Shown here in pieces: positions 1-8,113 of a stretch of DNA of 64,000 bases. The position numbers and the translations under genes are program-made. The notes below the pieces were generated by a model. It was not told the DNA's origin. It was given only the letters and a program-made list of their open reading frames with translations, and did no database searches. Source of the DNA: Novosphingobium sp. AP12 (GTDB lineage Bacteria > Pseudomonadota > Alphaproteobacteria > Sphingomonadales > Sphingomonadaceae); assembly GCF_000281975.1 (NCBI RefSeq), contig NZ_AKKE01000047.1, forward strand, positions 1 through 64,000, given 5' to 3'. The stretch's first letter is position 1. Each line of letters starts with the position of its first letter.

Positions 1-2310
1 GGCTCGCCGCTGCCGAGCCCCGAGCCGCTGCGCCGCGTCGTCCCCCTCGACATTTTCCCCAGCGGCGTAATCGCCTCCTCGCTGGTGCAGAAGAGCTATT
101 CCGCGAACTTCCCCGGTGAATTCGGCGGCGGCGTCATCAACCTGACGACCAAGGCCGTTCCCAAGGAATCGTTCCTCACCATCGGCGGCGGCTTCCAGGT
201 GGATACCGAAACCACCGGCGAATTCGGCTACAGCTACTACGGCGCCAAAAGCGACTGGACGGGCTTCGACAACGGCAGCCGCGACGTTCCCCCCGCGCTG
301 CAGTCGTTCTTCGACAGCGGCGCATCGATGAACTCGGGCACCGTCGACACCCGCGCGATCGGCTCCGAGCTGGTCCGCTTCAGCCGCGCGACGATGCAGA
401 AGGTCGGCGACCTGCCGGTCAACTTCTCCGCTTCGATCACCGGCGGCACCTCGTGGGATCTGGGCGGCGCGGACCTCGGCATCATCGCCGCTGCCGGCTA
501 CAGCAACAAGTGGCTCGATCGCCAGGCGATCCAGCAGACTTCGTTCAGCGCCGATCTCTCGACGCTGCAGACCGACTTCAACCGCGTCACCACCGACAAC
601 CGGATCGTCGCCAACGGCCTCGTCGGTTTGGGCCTTGAGTTCGGCGAGAACAAGATCCGCTGGACCAACCTCTACATCCGCGACACCATCAAGCAGGGCC
701 GTCTCGGCATCGGGCAGCGCAACCAGACCACTGCCGACTATATGCAGCAGAACAACGGCTGGTACGAACGCCAGCTGATCGACACCCAGTTCACCGGCGA
801 GTTCAAGCCGGCGCCGGGCCTGTCGGTCGACCTGCGCGGCGGCTATGCCAACTCGCAGCGCGAGGCCCCCTACGAGTACGCCTTCGAATATGTGCGCACC
901 AATACCGAAGCGGACCCCTACGGCGATCTCTTCGTCAATCGCCTGAACGGCAACGCGGGTGAAGCCAGCGTGACCTTCTCGGACCTCAACGAAGACCTGT
1001 GGTCGGCCGGCCTCGACGTGGCCTACACGCTGACGCCGTCGATCACCGCGACGGTTGGCGGTGCCTTTAGCGACACCAACCGCTTTAGCTCGCGCCGCCA
1101 GTTCCTGTTCCGCGCCTCGAGCACTTTCCCGACCGAAGCCTCCGTGCTGCGGCCGGACCTGCTGCTCTCGCCCGGCCTGATCACCGGCACCACCAGCGGC
1201 GGCACCACCGTTGGCGGCATCGACCTGATCGAGCCCGACGAAGCGACCCCGGCGTTCCGCGGCAAGCTGCGCAACTGGGCGGGCTATGCCAAGGCGAACG
1301 TGCAGTTCACCGACGAGATCAGCCTCGATGCGGGCGTCCGCTTCGAGAAGGCGCGCCAGGAAGTGACCGCAGTGCAGGTGTTCAACACCGCGCCGAACTA
1401 CACGCCCACGCCTGCGCTCAACAAGGAATACTGGCTGCCGGCGGCGACGCTGACCTGGCAGATCCAGCCCGAGCTGCAGGCGCGCCTCAGCGGTTCGAAG
1501 ACGATCGCCCGCCCGCAGTTCCGCGAACTGATCTACCAACCGTTTTTCGATCCGGAGAGCAACCGCCAGTACCTGGGCAACCCGCTGCTGACGGACAGCC
1601 AGCTCTACAACGCCGAAGCCCGCCTGGAATACTACTTCGCGCCCGAGCAGCGCGTCTCGATCTCGGCCTTCTACAAGAAGATCGACAAGCCGATCGAGAG
1701 CTTCATCTCGCTGCTCTCGGACAACCTCGTCACCAGCTATGCCAACGCTCCGGAAGCGCAGCTTTACGGCGCCGAGTTCGAGGCGACGAAGTACTTCGAC
1801 CTGTCCGACATCGGTGGCTGGCTCTCCGAGCGCCGCGTGGTGCTGGTCGCCAACTACACCTACAGCAACTCCAAGCTGAAGGTCGGCGCCGGCGACACGA
1901 CGGCGGTCTACGCAGCTTCGTCCAGCATCGCGACCGACTACTTCCGCGATGGCGCACCGATGACCGGCCAGTCCGATCACCTGGCGAACCTGCAGATCGG
2001 CCTTGAGAACACCGAGCGCCTTTCGCAGCAGACGCTTCTCCTCAGCTACGCCAGCAACCGCGCCGTCAGCCGCGGCCTGAACGGTTCGACGCCCCAGCCC
2101 GACATCATCGAGAAGCCGGGCGTCCAGCTCGACTTCGTGGCGCGCGAGGGCGTGGACTTCATGGGCCAGGACGTCGAGCTGAAGTTCGAGGCCCGCAACA
2201 TCCTGGGCACCCGTCACCGCGAGTACCAGCAGAGCGGCGACAACGTGCTTGAGTTCAACACCTACGACGTGGGCACGGTCGTCGCTTTCTCGGCCCAGCT
2301 CAACTTCTGA
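1..2310 (+). CDS. TonB-dependent receptor, 5'-truncated by the window edge
   Basis: Outer-membrane active-transport receptor; the substrate cannot be told from what is visible. The frame is open from base 1 (GSPLPSPEPLRRVVPLDIFP...), so the signal peptide, TonB box and most of the plug lie outside the window. The visible 769 residues begin at the end of the plug (QKSYSANFPGEFGGG, VINLTTK), typical of sphingomonad receptors, and continue through a long beta-strand-rich barrel. The protein ends in AQLNF; a terminal Phe is the usual outer-membrane assembly signal. A GTG at base 85 is internal and is not a start. A strong terminator follows 45 bases after the stop, so this is the last gene of its transcript. 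Confidence 0.93.
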   Translation, partial: GSPLPSPEPLRRVVPLDIFPSGVIASSLVQKSYSANFPGEFGGGVINLTTKAVPKESFLTIGGGFQVDTETTGEFGYSYYGAKSDWTGFDNGSRDVPPALQSFFDSGASMNSGTVDTRAIGSELVRFSRATMQKVGDLPVNFSASITGGTSWDLGGADLGIIAAAGYSNKWLDRQAIQQTSFSADLSTLQTDFNRVTTDNRIVANGLVGLGLEFGENKIRWTNLYIRDTIKQGRLGIGQRNQTTADYMQQNNGWYERQLIDTQFTGEFKPAPGLSVDLRGGYANSQREAPYEYAFEYVRTNTEADPYGDLFVNRLNGNAGEASVTFSDLNEDLWSAGLDVAYTLTPSITATVGGAFSDTNRFSSRRQFLFRASSTFPTEASVLRPDLLLSPGLITGTTSGGTTVGGIDLIEPDEATPAFRGKLRNWAGYAKANVQFTDEISLDAGVRFEKARQEVTAVQVFNTAPNYTPTPALNKEYWLPAATLTWQIQPELQARLSGSKTIARPQFRELIYQPFFDPESNRQYLGNPLLTDSQLYNAEARLEYYFAPEQRVSISAFYKKIDKPIESFISLLSDNLVTSYANAPEAQLYGAEFEATKYFDLSDIGGWLSERRVVLVANYTYSNSKLKVGAGDTTAVYAASSSIATDYFRDGAPMTGQSDHLANLQIGLENTERLSQQTLLLSYASNRAVSRGLNGSTPQPDIIEKPGVQLDFVAREGVDFMGQDVELKFEARNILGTRHREYQQSGDNVLEFNTYDVGTVVAFSAQLNF

Positions 2311-2355
2311 TTTCTCAGCCGGAGGGTTCCTGCCCTTCCGGCGAAAACTCGAACG

Positions 2356-2389
2356 GCCCGGTCGCAGCAATGCGGCCGGGCTTTTTTTT
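2356..2389 (+). terminator. Rho-independent terminator of the TonB-dependent receptor gene
   Basis: A 10-bp GC-rich stem (GCCCGGTCGC, 2356-2365, with GCGGCCGGGC, 2372-2381; one G-T pair) has a 6-base loop and is followed by eight T residues at 2382-2389. This is a textbook intrinsic terminator. Confidence 0.93.
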
Positions 2390-2424
2390 GACCTTCCCAA
2401 GCCGTCCGCCGAAGCGTAAGGCGC

Positions 2425-2545
2425 CCGGGTCATCTGGGGAGTAGCCACCCGCCTCCAGCGGGACCTGCCGTCAACATACTTGGCCGAGAGGCCATGGCGC
2501 GCAGGAGGACGGTGCAAGGACCGTTCGGGCGAGACCAATGACGCA
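2425..2545 (+). promoter_or_regulatory. yybP-ykoY manganese riboswitch aptamer
   Basis: The leader carries the conserved elements of the yybP-ykoY family in order. They are the L1 motif GGGGAGTAGC (2436-2445), the L3 motif GTCAACATACTTGGC (2470-2484) and the closing GAGACC (2531-2536). P1 can form between GTCAT (2429-2433) and ATGAC (2539-2543). This family is known to bind Mn2+ and to control Mn exporters, including UPF0016 proteins. The next gene, 78 bases downstream, is a UPF0016/GDT1 protein, which agrees. The motif match is direct; metal response is inferred from the family. Confidence 0.93.
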
Positions 2546-2559
2546 TCGCGGTTCCGCTC

Positions 2560-2608
2560 GGCCGGGCGGGTTCCGCATGCGTCGTTGCGTCCGCTTTTTC
2601 GCCCGGCC
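2560..2608 (+). promoter_or_regulatory. Candidate expression platform hairpin of the Mn riboswitch
   Basis: GGCCGGGCG (2560-2568) is perfectly complementary to CGCCCGGCC (2600-2608). The helix ends two bases before the ribosome-binding site GGAG (2611-2614) of the TTG-started GDT1 gene. A TTTTT run (2595-2599) sits inside the loop, so this is not a simple terminator. I infer control of translation initiation by access to the ribosome-binding site, but the switch between folds was not modelled. Confidence 0.4.
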
Positions 2609-2622
2609 CCGGAGTACACGCC

Positions 2623-3198
2623 TTGGAAGCCCTGCTCACCTCCACCGCCGTGGTCGCGCTCGCCGAGATCGGCGACAAGACCCAGTTGCTCGCCATCGTC
2701 CTCGCCACGCGCTTCAAGAAGCCCTGGCCGATCGTCGCGGGCATCTTCGTCGCGACCATCGCCAACCACTTCCTCGCCGCATTGGTGGGCGAGCAGGCGG
2801 CAGCGTTCCTCGACGGCCTGTGGTTCCGCTACCTCGTCGCCGCCAGCTTCATCGTGATGGCCGCCTGGACGCTGATCCCCGACAAGTTCGACGAGGACGA
2901 GGAAGCCAGGCCCAGCCGGTTCGGCCCGTTCCTCGCCACCGCGATCGCGTTCTTCATCGTCGAGATGGGCGACAAGACCCAGATCGCCACCATCGCGCTC
3001 GGTGCCCGCTTCCAGAGCGTGGTGCCCGTGATGATGGGCACGACCATCGGCATGATGATCGCCAACGTGCCGGCGGTGTTCCTGGGCAATGCGCTCATCA
3101 AGCGGGTGCCGCTCAACGTGGTGCGCACCGTCGCCGCACTTTTATTTTTGGCGATCGGCCTGTGGCTGTTGGCGCAGACGGCCGGCTGGCTGGGCTGA
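2623..3198 (+). CDS. TMEM165/GDT1 (UPF0016) family manganese exporter
   Basis: Inner-membrane cation exporter, 191 residues, about six membrane segments. Both hallmark E-x-G-D-K-T motifs are present: EIGDKT at residues 15-20 and EMGDKT at 114-119, in the duplicated three-helix halves of the family. Between them is an acidic loop (DKFDEDEE, about 87-94). Bacterial members export Mn2+, and the Mn riboswitch directly upstream supports that role over Ca2+/H+ exchange. The start is TTG at 2623, preceded by GGAG with 8 bases spacing; no better ATG gives the first motif at the right distance. It stands alone, convergent with the response regulator downstream. Confidence 0.9.
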   Translation: MEALLTSTAVVALAEIGDKTQLLAIVLATRFKKPWPIVAGIFVATIANHFLAALVGEQAAAFLDGLWFRYLVAASFIVMAAWTLIPDKFDEDEEARPSRFGPFLATAIAFFIVEMGDKTQIATIALGARFQSVVPVMMGTTIGMMIANVPAVFLGNALIKRVPLNVVRTVAALLFLAIGLWLLAQTAGWLG

Positions 3199-3271
3199 GG
3201 GTTTAGTTGATGAAATGCATGCGCGCGCCGTGTTCCTCGCGGGCGCGGCGGGTGATCTGTTTTCCACGTTT

Positions 3272-3304
3272 GAAAGAACCTGCGCGAAAGTAGCAGGCTC
3301 TTTC
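3272..3304. terminator. Hairpin between convergent genes (likely bidirectional terminator)
   Basis: GAAAGAACCTGC (3272-3283) pairs with GCAGGCTCTTTC (3293-3304), 11 of 12 positions, around a 9-base loop. It lies between the GDT1 gene (+) and the regulator gene (-). There is no clear T run on either strand, so efficiency is uncertain. Confidence 0.6.
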
Positions 3305-3321
3305 GATGTAGGAAAATCGCC

Positions 3322-3996
3322 TCAGGCGGTGTCGAACACATACCCCAGCGAGCGCACCGTGCGCAGCGGGTTGCCCGCGCCGACGCCCTTGAGCGCGCGG
3401 CGCAGGCGGCCGATCCACACGTCCACCGTGCGCTCGTCCACCGGCGGCTCCTGCTTGCCGAGCGCGGCGATAAGCTGCGTCCGGCTGAACACCCTGCCCG
3501 GATGCTCGATGAAGTAGCGCAGCAGCCGCAGCTCGTTGGGCATGAGCGCGATCGGCTTGCCCTGCCAGCGCGCCTGGAACGCGGCGACATCGACCATCAG
3601 GTCGCCCTGCGTGACCATGCGGATGCCCGCGCTGTCCTGTTCGCCGAGGTTGGCGCCCAGCACGCGGTCGAGCAGCGCGTTGCGCGTCAGCGGGCCGACG
3701 AGATAATCGTCCGCGCCCATCCGCAGCGCGCGCTTGCGGTCTTCCTGGTTGTCTTCCTCGAGCACCATGGTGACGTGGGCATGCGCCGTCAGCGTGTCCG
3801 CGCGCAGGCGGCGGCACAGCTCCAGCCCCGACATCTCGGGCAGCACCCAGTCGATGAAGATCCAGAGCGCGCCCTCGATGAGCGGCAGCTCCGAAAAGTC
3901 CGTCCAGCGGTGCAAGGCCACGTCGAACTGGTCGTGCCGGAAAGGAGCCAGTCCCCCCAGAAGTTCGCTCGCCAGCAATATGTCGATCCGCCGCAT
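3322..3996 (-). CDS. PhoB-like response regulator with degenerate receiver domain
   Basis: OmpR/PhoB-family DNA-binding regulator, 224 residues. The receiver (about 1-115) keeps a candidate phospho-acceptor, D49 in IFIDWVLPEMSG. Against PhoB of this same window, the acidic pair after strand 1 reads ASE instead of EDD, the conserved Thr is Leu (VLEE for VTAR), and the conserved Lys is Gly (DYLVGP for DYVTKP). The winged helix (about 125-224) is intact and close to PhoB, sharing DERTVDV-x-I-x-RLR-x-A. I chose the ATG at 3996; an in-frame ATG at 4071 would add 25 unlike residues and run through the Pho box. A four-repeat Pho box lies 47-84 bases upstream in the same orientation. No sensor kinase is adjacent. 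Function inferred: a Pho-regulon regulator not controlled by ordinary phosphorylation. Confidence 0.85.
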   Translation of the reverse strand: MRRIDILLASELLGGLAPFRHDQFDVALHRWTDFSELPLIEGALWIFIDWVLPEMSGLELCRRLRADTLTAHAHVTMVLEEDNQEDRKRALRMGADDYLVGPLTRNALLDRVLGANLGEQDSAGIRMVTQGDLMVDVAAFQARWQGKPIALMPNELRLLRYFIEHPGRVFSRTQLIAALGKQEPPVDERTVDVWIGRLRRALKGVGAGNPLRTVRSLGYVFDTA

Positions 3997-4042
3997 CGCC
4001 CGCCGTCTGCCCCTAAGTACGCGCGGGCTTTTGCATCCGAGT

Positions 4043-4080
4043 GTGACGAGTGAGTGACATATCGGTGACATGGCGGTGAA
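4043..4080 (-). promoter_or_regulatory. Pho box (four 11-bp-spaced half-sites) facing the PhoB-like regulator
   Basis: On the + strand GTGAC occurs at 4043, 4054 and 4065 and GTGAA at 4076, each exactly 11 bases apart. On the minus strand these read as GTCAC half-sites of the PhoB direct-repeat consensus (TGTCAT, 11-bp period). Orientation and distance to the start (47 bases) match the pstS box of this window. Confidence 0.8.
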
Positions 4081-4124
4081 AGACCGAAGACGGCGCGCTT
4101 TGGCGTTCGATCGAGCCTTCCCGT

Positions 4125-4151
4125 GTCATCGAACTGACCCGCAAACGTCAC
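4125..4151 (+). promoter_or_regulatory. Pho box (three half-sites, middle one weak) facing plcP-agt
   Basis: GTCAT (4125-4129), GACCC (4136-4140) and GTCAC (4147-4151) follow one another with an 11-bp period on the + strand and end 57 bases before the plcP start codon. The outer half-sites fit the PhoB consensus; the central one is degenerate. Confidence 0.65.
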
Positions 4152-4208
4152 GCCCACGCAACGCCCTGATGGCAAAGGAAACCCAGCAGGAAGCCGGGGA
4201 GACCGACT

Positions 4209-5090
4209 ATGCGCGATCACGTGGACACGCTTCTCGAACGCCAGACCGAACTTCGGGGCCGTATTCCCGCCTGGCTCGACATTCCCGAGCCCAAGGGCTT
4301 CAGGCCCAAGCGCAAATACCGCACGATCTGGATTTCCGACATCCACCTCGGCACGCGCGGCTGCAATGCCGGCATGCTGGTGGACTTCCTCAGCTCCGTC
4401 GAATGCGAGACGCTCTACCTCGTCGGCGACGTCGTCGACGGCTGGCGGCTGCGCAAGGGCTGGTACTGGCCCGACGCCCACAACGAAGTCGTGCGCCGCA
4501 TCCTCAAGATGGCGCATCGCGGCACCCGCGTGATCTTCATCGCCGGCAACCACGACGAGATGCTGCGTGACTACGCGGGCCTCAGCTTCGGCGGCGTCGA
4601 ACTGGCGCTGGAGGCGGTCCATACCACGCTCGACGGCCGCCGCCTGCTGGTCACCCACGGCGACGCCTTCGACGGCGTGGTGCTCTACGCCCGCTGGCTC
4701 GCGTTCCTGGGCGACAAGGCCTACGGCCTGCTGCTGCGCGCCAACATCGTCTTCAATGCCGTGCGCCGCCGGTTCCACCTGCCGTACTGGTCGCTCTCGG
4801 CCTACATGAAGAAGAAGGTCAAGAACGCCGTCCAGTACATCGGCAGCTACGAGGAAGCGGTGGCCAACGAGGCGATCAGCCGAGGTTTCGACGGCGTCGT
4901 CTGCGGCCACATCCACTGCGCCGAAATCCGCGAGTTCTCAGGCATCACCTACTACAACGACGGCGACTGGGTCGAAAGCTGCACGGCGCTGGCCGAAGAC
5001 CTGACCGGCAACCTCGCGATCATCGACTGGATCGCCGAGACCGGCGGCCACACCGTCAAACCCGAGGTCGCGGCGGAGGCATCAGCGTGA
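4209..5090 (+). CDS. plcP: PlcP-type metallophosphoesterase (phospholipase C for lipid remodelling)
   Basis: Calcineurin-like metallophosphoesterase, 293 residues, cytoplasmic, no signal peptide. The full dinuclear metal set is visible: SDIHLG (D44, H46), GDVVDG (D74), GNHDE (N114, H115), THGD (H150) and CGHIH (H234, H236). Such proteins are often labelled UDP-2,3-diacylglucosamine diphosphatase (LpxH/LpxI-like). The overlap with a GT4 glycosyltransferase and the upstream Pho box instead match the PlcP-Agt pair, in which PlcP removes phospholipid head groups to make diacylglycerol under phosphate starvation. The start ATG follows a GGGGA ribosome-binding site. PlcP rests on family and context; an LpxH-like role cannot be excluded from motifs alone. 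Confidence 0.8.
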   Translation: MRDHVDTLLERQTELRGRIPAWLDIPEPKGFRPKRKYRTIWISDIHLGTRGCNAGMLVDFLSSVECETLYLVGDVVDGWRLRKGWYWPDAHNEVVRRILKMAHRGTRVIFIAGNHDEMLRDYAGLSFGGVELALEAVHTTLDGRRLLVTHGDAFDGVVLYARWLAFLGDKAYGLLLRANIVFNAVRRRFHLPYWSLSAYMKKKVKNAVQYIGSYEEAVANEAISRGFDGVVCGHIHCAEIREFSGITYYNDGDWVESCTALAEDLTGNLAIIDWIAETGGHTVKPEVAAEASA

Positions 5091-6157
5091 AGCTGGCCCT
5101 GGCGACCGACGCCTGGTTGCCGCAGGTCAACGGCGTGGTCCGTTCGCTGACCTCCACCGTCGAGCAGCTGGTCAAGCGCGGCCACACGGTCGAGACGATC
5201 ACGCCCGACCGCTTCCTGACCGTGCCGATGCCCGGCTATGCCTCTATCCGGCTGGCGATGGCGCCGCGCTTCGGCCTGCGCCGCATGCTCGACGACGCCG
5301 CGCCCGACATCGTCCACATCGCCACCGAAGGCCCGATCGGCTGGGCCGCGCGCGGCTGGTGCCTGTCGCGCGGGGTGCCTTTCACCTCGGCCTTCCACAC
5401 CCGCTTCCCCGAATACGCCGCCGTGCGCACCGGGCTGTCGGCCGAGTACTTCTGGCCGATCCTCCAGCGCTTCCACGCGCAGAGCCGTGCCGTGATGGTC
5501 TCCACCCGCACGCTTGCCGCCGAGCTGGAAGGCCGGGGCATCGGCCCGACGCGGGCCTGGAGCCGGGGCATCGACCACGCGCTGTTCCGTCCCGAGGGGC
5601 CCCGCCACGCGCAGATGGCCGCCCTGCCCGGCCCGGTCCTGCTCAACGTCGGCCGCGTCGCGCCGGACAAGAACCTCGAGGCCTTCCTCGCCCTCGACAC
5701 CCCGGGCAGCAAGGTCGTCGTCGGCGACGGTCCGGCGCTGGAAACGCTGCGCCGCCGCTATCCGCAAGTGCTGTTCCTCGGCGCGCTCTCGGGCGAGGAA
5801 CTGGCGAGCGCCTATCGCGCCGCCGACTGCTTCGTCTTCCCCAGCCTGACGGACACCTTCGGCCTCGTCATCATCGAGGCGCTGGCCTGCGGTACGCCCG
5901 TCGCGGCCTTCCCGGTCACCGGCCCGATCGACATCCTCGGCCTCGACGGCCGCGGCGTCGACCACCGCGTCGGCTACCCCGCCGGCATGCTCGACACCTC
6001 GCTGGCCCGTGCCATCGAGAGCGCGCTGACGGCCGAGCGCACCGACGCGGCGGCGCTGGGCAGCCTCTATTCGTGGGAACGCGCGACCGACCAGTTCCTC
6101 GCCGCCATCGCCGGTGCGCTGAGTGAGGCCGACGAAGGCTTGCGCACCGCCGCCTGA
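5087..6157 (+). CDS. agt: GT4 family glycosyltransferase, probable Agt diacylglycerol glycosyltransferase
   Basis: Retaining GT4 glycosyltransferase, 356 residues, two Rossmann lobes. The N-terminus DAWLPQVNGVVRS and the C-lobe donor-site motif TDTFGLVIIEALACGTPVA are diagnostic; the first acid of the usual E-x7-E is Asp or Thr here and the second Glu is kept. The GTG start overlaps the plcP stop (GTGA), so the two are translationally coupled. In rhizobia and marine alphaproteobacteria the homologous partner of PlcP adds glucose or glucuronate to diacylglycerol, making phosphorus-free glycolipids. The same product and Pho control are inferred here. The sugar donor cannot be read from sequence. 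Confidence 0.8.
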   Translation: MKLALATDAWLPQVNGVVRSLTSTVEQLVKRGHTVETITPDRFLTVPMPGYASIRLAMAPRFGLRRMLDDAAPDIVHIATEGPIGWAARGWCLSRGVPFTSAFHTRFPEYAAVRTGLSAEYFWPILQRFHAQSRAVMVSTRTLAAELEGRGIGPTRAWSRGIDHALFRPEGPRHAQMAALPGPVLLNVGRVAPDKNLEAFLALDTPGSKVVVGDGPALETLRRRYPQVLFLGALSGEELASAYRAADCFVFPSLTDTFGLVIIEALACGTPVAAFPVTGPIDILGLDGRGVDHRVGYPAGMLDTSLARAIESALTAERTDAAALGSLYSWERATDQFLAAIAGALSEADEGLRTAA

Positions 6158-6220
6158 GTTTACCCGAAGGCGCAATTGCTGTTCCCTGTCCCGGATAAGA
6201 GTTCGGGAGAGGGAACCACC

Positions 6221-8113
6221 ATGCATCGGACAAGAACGCCGCGCCCCGGCGCATGGATTGCCCTCGCGTTCCTCACGCTGGCAGCGGCCTTCGTCCTTCC
6301 CGGCTCTCCCCTGCGCGCTGTCGAGAACACGCCGGGAGTGGCCCGCGCGGTGGAGAAATATCCCGAAGGCGCGCAGATCTACCGCGAGCAATGCGCATCG
6401 TGCCACGATACCGGGGCGGCGCGCGCGCCGGCGCGGGTGATCCTCGCCTACATGACCCCCGACGCCATCGTCGCCGCGCTCACCACCGGTCCGATGCAGG
6501 CGCAGGGCTCCGCGCTGAGCCGGCAGCAGAAGGTCGACGTGGCCCAGCACCTGTCCGGCCAGGCGTTCGGGGCCGCGCAGGCCAGCGCGCCCAAGCCGAC
6601 GCCCTGCTCGCCCGAGCACGCGCAGTTCGACCGCAGCCAGGTCCCCGCCTTCGCCGGCGCCGGACTCGACCAGGCGGCGACCCATTCCGTCACCTCGTCG
6701 CAGGCTGGCCTCGCCAAGGCCGAGGTCGGCAGGCTCAAGCTCAAGTGGGCGTTCGGCTTCCCGCTCGCCAACCGCGCCCGCTCGCAGCCGGCGCTGGGCG
6801 GCGGGGCGATCTTCGTGGGCAGCCACGGCGGCACCGTCTACGCGCTGGACCGCGAGACCGGATGCGTACGCTGGAGCTATGCCGCCGCCTCCGAGGTGCG
6901 TACCGCCATCGTCCTTTCCCCGTGGCAGGCCGGCGATGCGCAGGCGGTACCACTCGCCTTCTTCGGCGACTGGTCGGGCAATGCCTATGCGGTGGAGGCC
7001 TTCACCGGCAAACTCGTCTGGAAACTGCGCGCCGACGAGCACCCCGCCGCCGTCATCACCGCCAGCCCCGCGCTTCACGGCGACACCCTCTACGTGCCCG
7101 TCTCCTCGCTCGAGGAAGCGTCGGCGGCGAACCCCGGCTACGTGTGTTGCAGCTTCCGCGGCTCGATCCTCGCGCTCGACCCCCGCACCGGCCGCGAGAA
7201 GTGGCGCACCTGGCTTGTGGACGAACCCAAGCCGTCAAAGGACGGCAAGACGCTCGGCCCCTCGGGCGTACCCGTCTGGGCGGGCATCGCCGTGGACGAG
7301 AAGCGCGGCAACCTGATCGTCGCGACCGGCGACAACTACACCCGCCCCGCCACCGAGCTGTCCGACGCGATCGTCGCGCTGGACCTCGGGACCGGCGCGA
7401 TCCGCTGGCACTTCCAGGCAACCGAGGGGGACGCCTGGAACGTCGACTGCGTCACCCCCGACCCCGACAACTGCCCCGAAGACGCCGGGCCGGACTACGA
7501 TTTCGGCGCCATCCCGGTGCTTGCGAAAGGCAAGGACGGGCGCGATTACGTGCTCGCCGGGCAGAAGTCGGGCATTGCCTGGGCCGTTGATGCCGCGACC
7601 GGCAAGCTCGCCTGGCACCGGCAGGTCGGACGCGGCGGCATGGCGGGCGGCATCCACTTCGGCATCGCGGCGGACAGCGGCCGCGTCTACGTCGCCATCA
7701 GCGACATGCCCGACGGGGTCGAGCGCCCCTTCCCCGCCGCGCCCGGCATCCACGCACTCGATGTCGCGACCGGCAAGGAGTTGTGGACCGCCGCGCCGCC
7801 GGACAAGGTCTGCGAGGGCCGTCCGCTCTGCATTCCCGGCAACAGCGGCGCGATCACGGTGACGCCCGATTTCGTGCTGGCGGGCGGCGACGACGGCTTC
7901 GTGCGCATTCACGACGCGGCCACCGGCGAAGTGCTGTGGCAGTTCGACACCGTGCAGGACTTCGCCGCCGTCAACGGCGTGCCCACGCGCGGCGGCGCCA
8001 TGAGCGGCGGCGCGGCGCCGATCGTCGAGGGCGGACAGGTCATCGTCTCGTCGGGCTACGGCTTCGTGTCGAAGATACCGGGCAACGCCTTGCTGGTGTT
8101 CGAGGCCAGATGA
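6221..8113 (+). CDS. Quinohaemoprotein alcohol dehydrogenase, PVA-dehydrogenase-like
   Basis: Periplasmic PQQ- and haem c-dependent dehydrogenase, 630 residues. A Sec signal peptide spans about residues 1-33 (hydrophobic AWIALAFLTLAAAFVLPGSP). A small cytochrome c domain follows, with CASCH at 58-62, then an eight-bladed PQQ propeller with repeated (V/L)YALDxxTG units. A vicinal Cys pair in GYVCCSFRGS and the segment GPDYDFGAIPVL resemble polyvinyl alcohol dehydrogenase PvaA, which has the same haem-first layout and about 640-650 residues. The chosen ATG has the purine-rich site GGGAGAGGG just upstream; an upstream CTG in frame is not needed. The stop overlaps the next gene (ATGA). The substrate may be a secondary alcohol other than PVA; no PVA hydrolase gene is nearby. 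Confidence 0.85.
   Translation: MHRTRTPRPGAWIALAFLTLAAAFVLPGSPLRAVENTPGVARAVEKYPEGAQIYREQCASCHDTGAARAPARVILAYMTPDAIVAALTTGPMQAQGSALSRQQKVDVAQHLSGQAFGAAQASAPKPTPCSPEHAQFDRSQVPAFAGAGLDQAATHSVTSSQAGLAKAEVGRLKLKWAFGFPLANRARSQPALGGGAIFVGSHGGTVYALDRETGCVRWSYAAASEVRTAIVLSPWQAGDAQAVPLAFFGDWSGNAYAVEAFTGKLVWKLRADEHPAAVITASPALHGDTLYVPVSSLEEASAANPGYVCCSFRGSILALDPRTGREKWRTWLVDEPKPSKDGKTLGPSGVPVWAGIAVDEKRGNLIVATGDNYTRPATELSDAIVALDLGTGAIRWHFQATEGDAWNVDCVTPDPDNCPEDAGPDYDFGAIPVLAKGKDGRDYVLAGQKSGIAWAVDAATGKLAWHRQVGRGGMAGGIHFGIAADSGRVYVAISDMPDGVERPFPAAPGIHALDVATGKELWTAAPPDKVCEGRPLCIPGNSGAITVTPDFVLAGGDDGFVRIHDAATGEVLWQFDTVQDFAAVNGVPTRGGAMSGGAAPIVEGGQVIVSSGYGFVSKIPGNALLVFEAR

Noticed and set aside
4209..5090. UDP-2,3-diacylglucosamine diphosphatase (LpxH) as the function of the phosphoesterase
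   Set aside because: Motifs alone allow it, but the overlap with a GT4 gene and the Pho box favour PlcP; kept only as an alternative.
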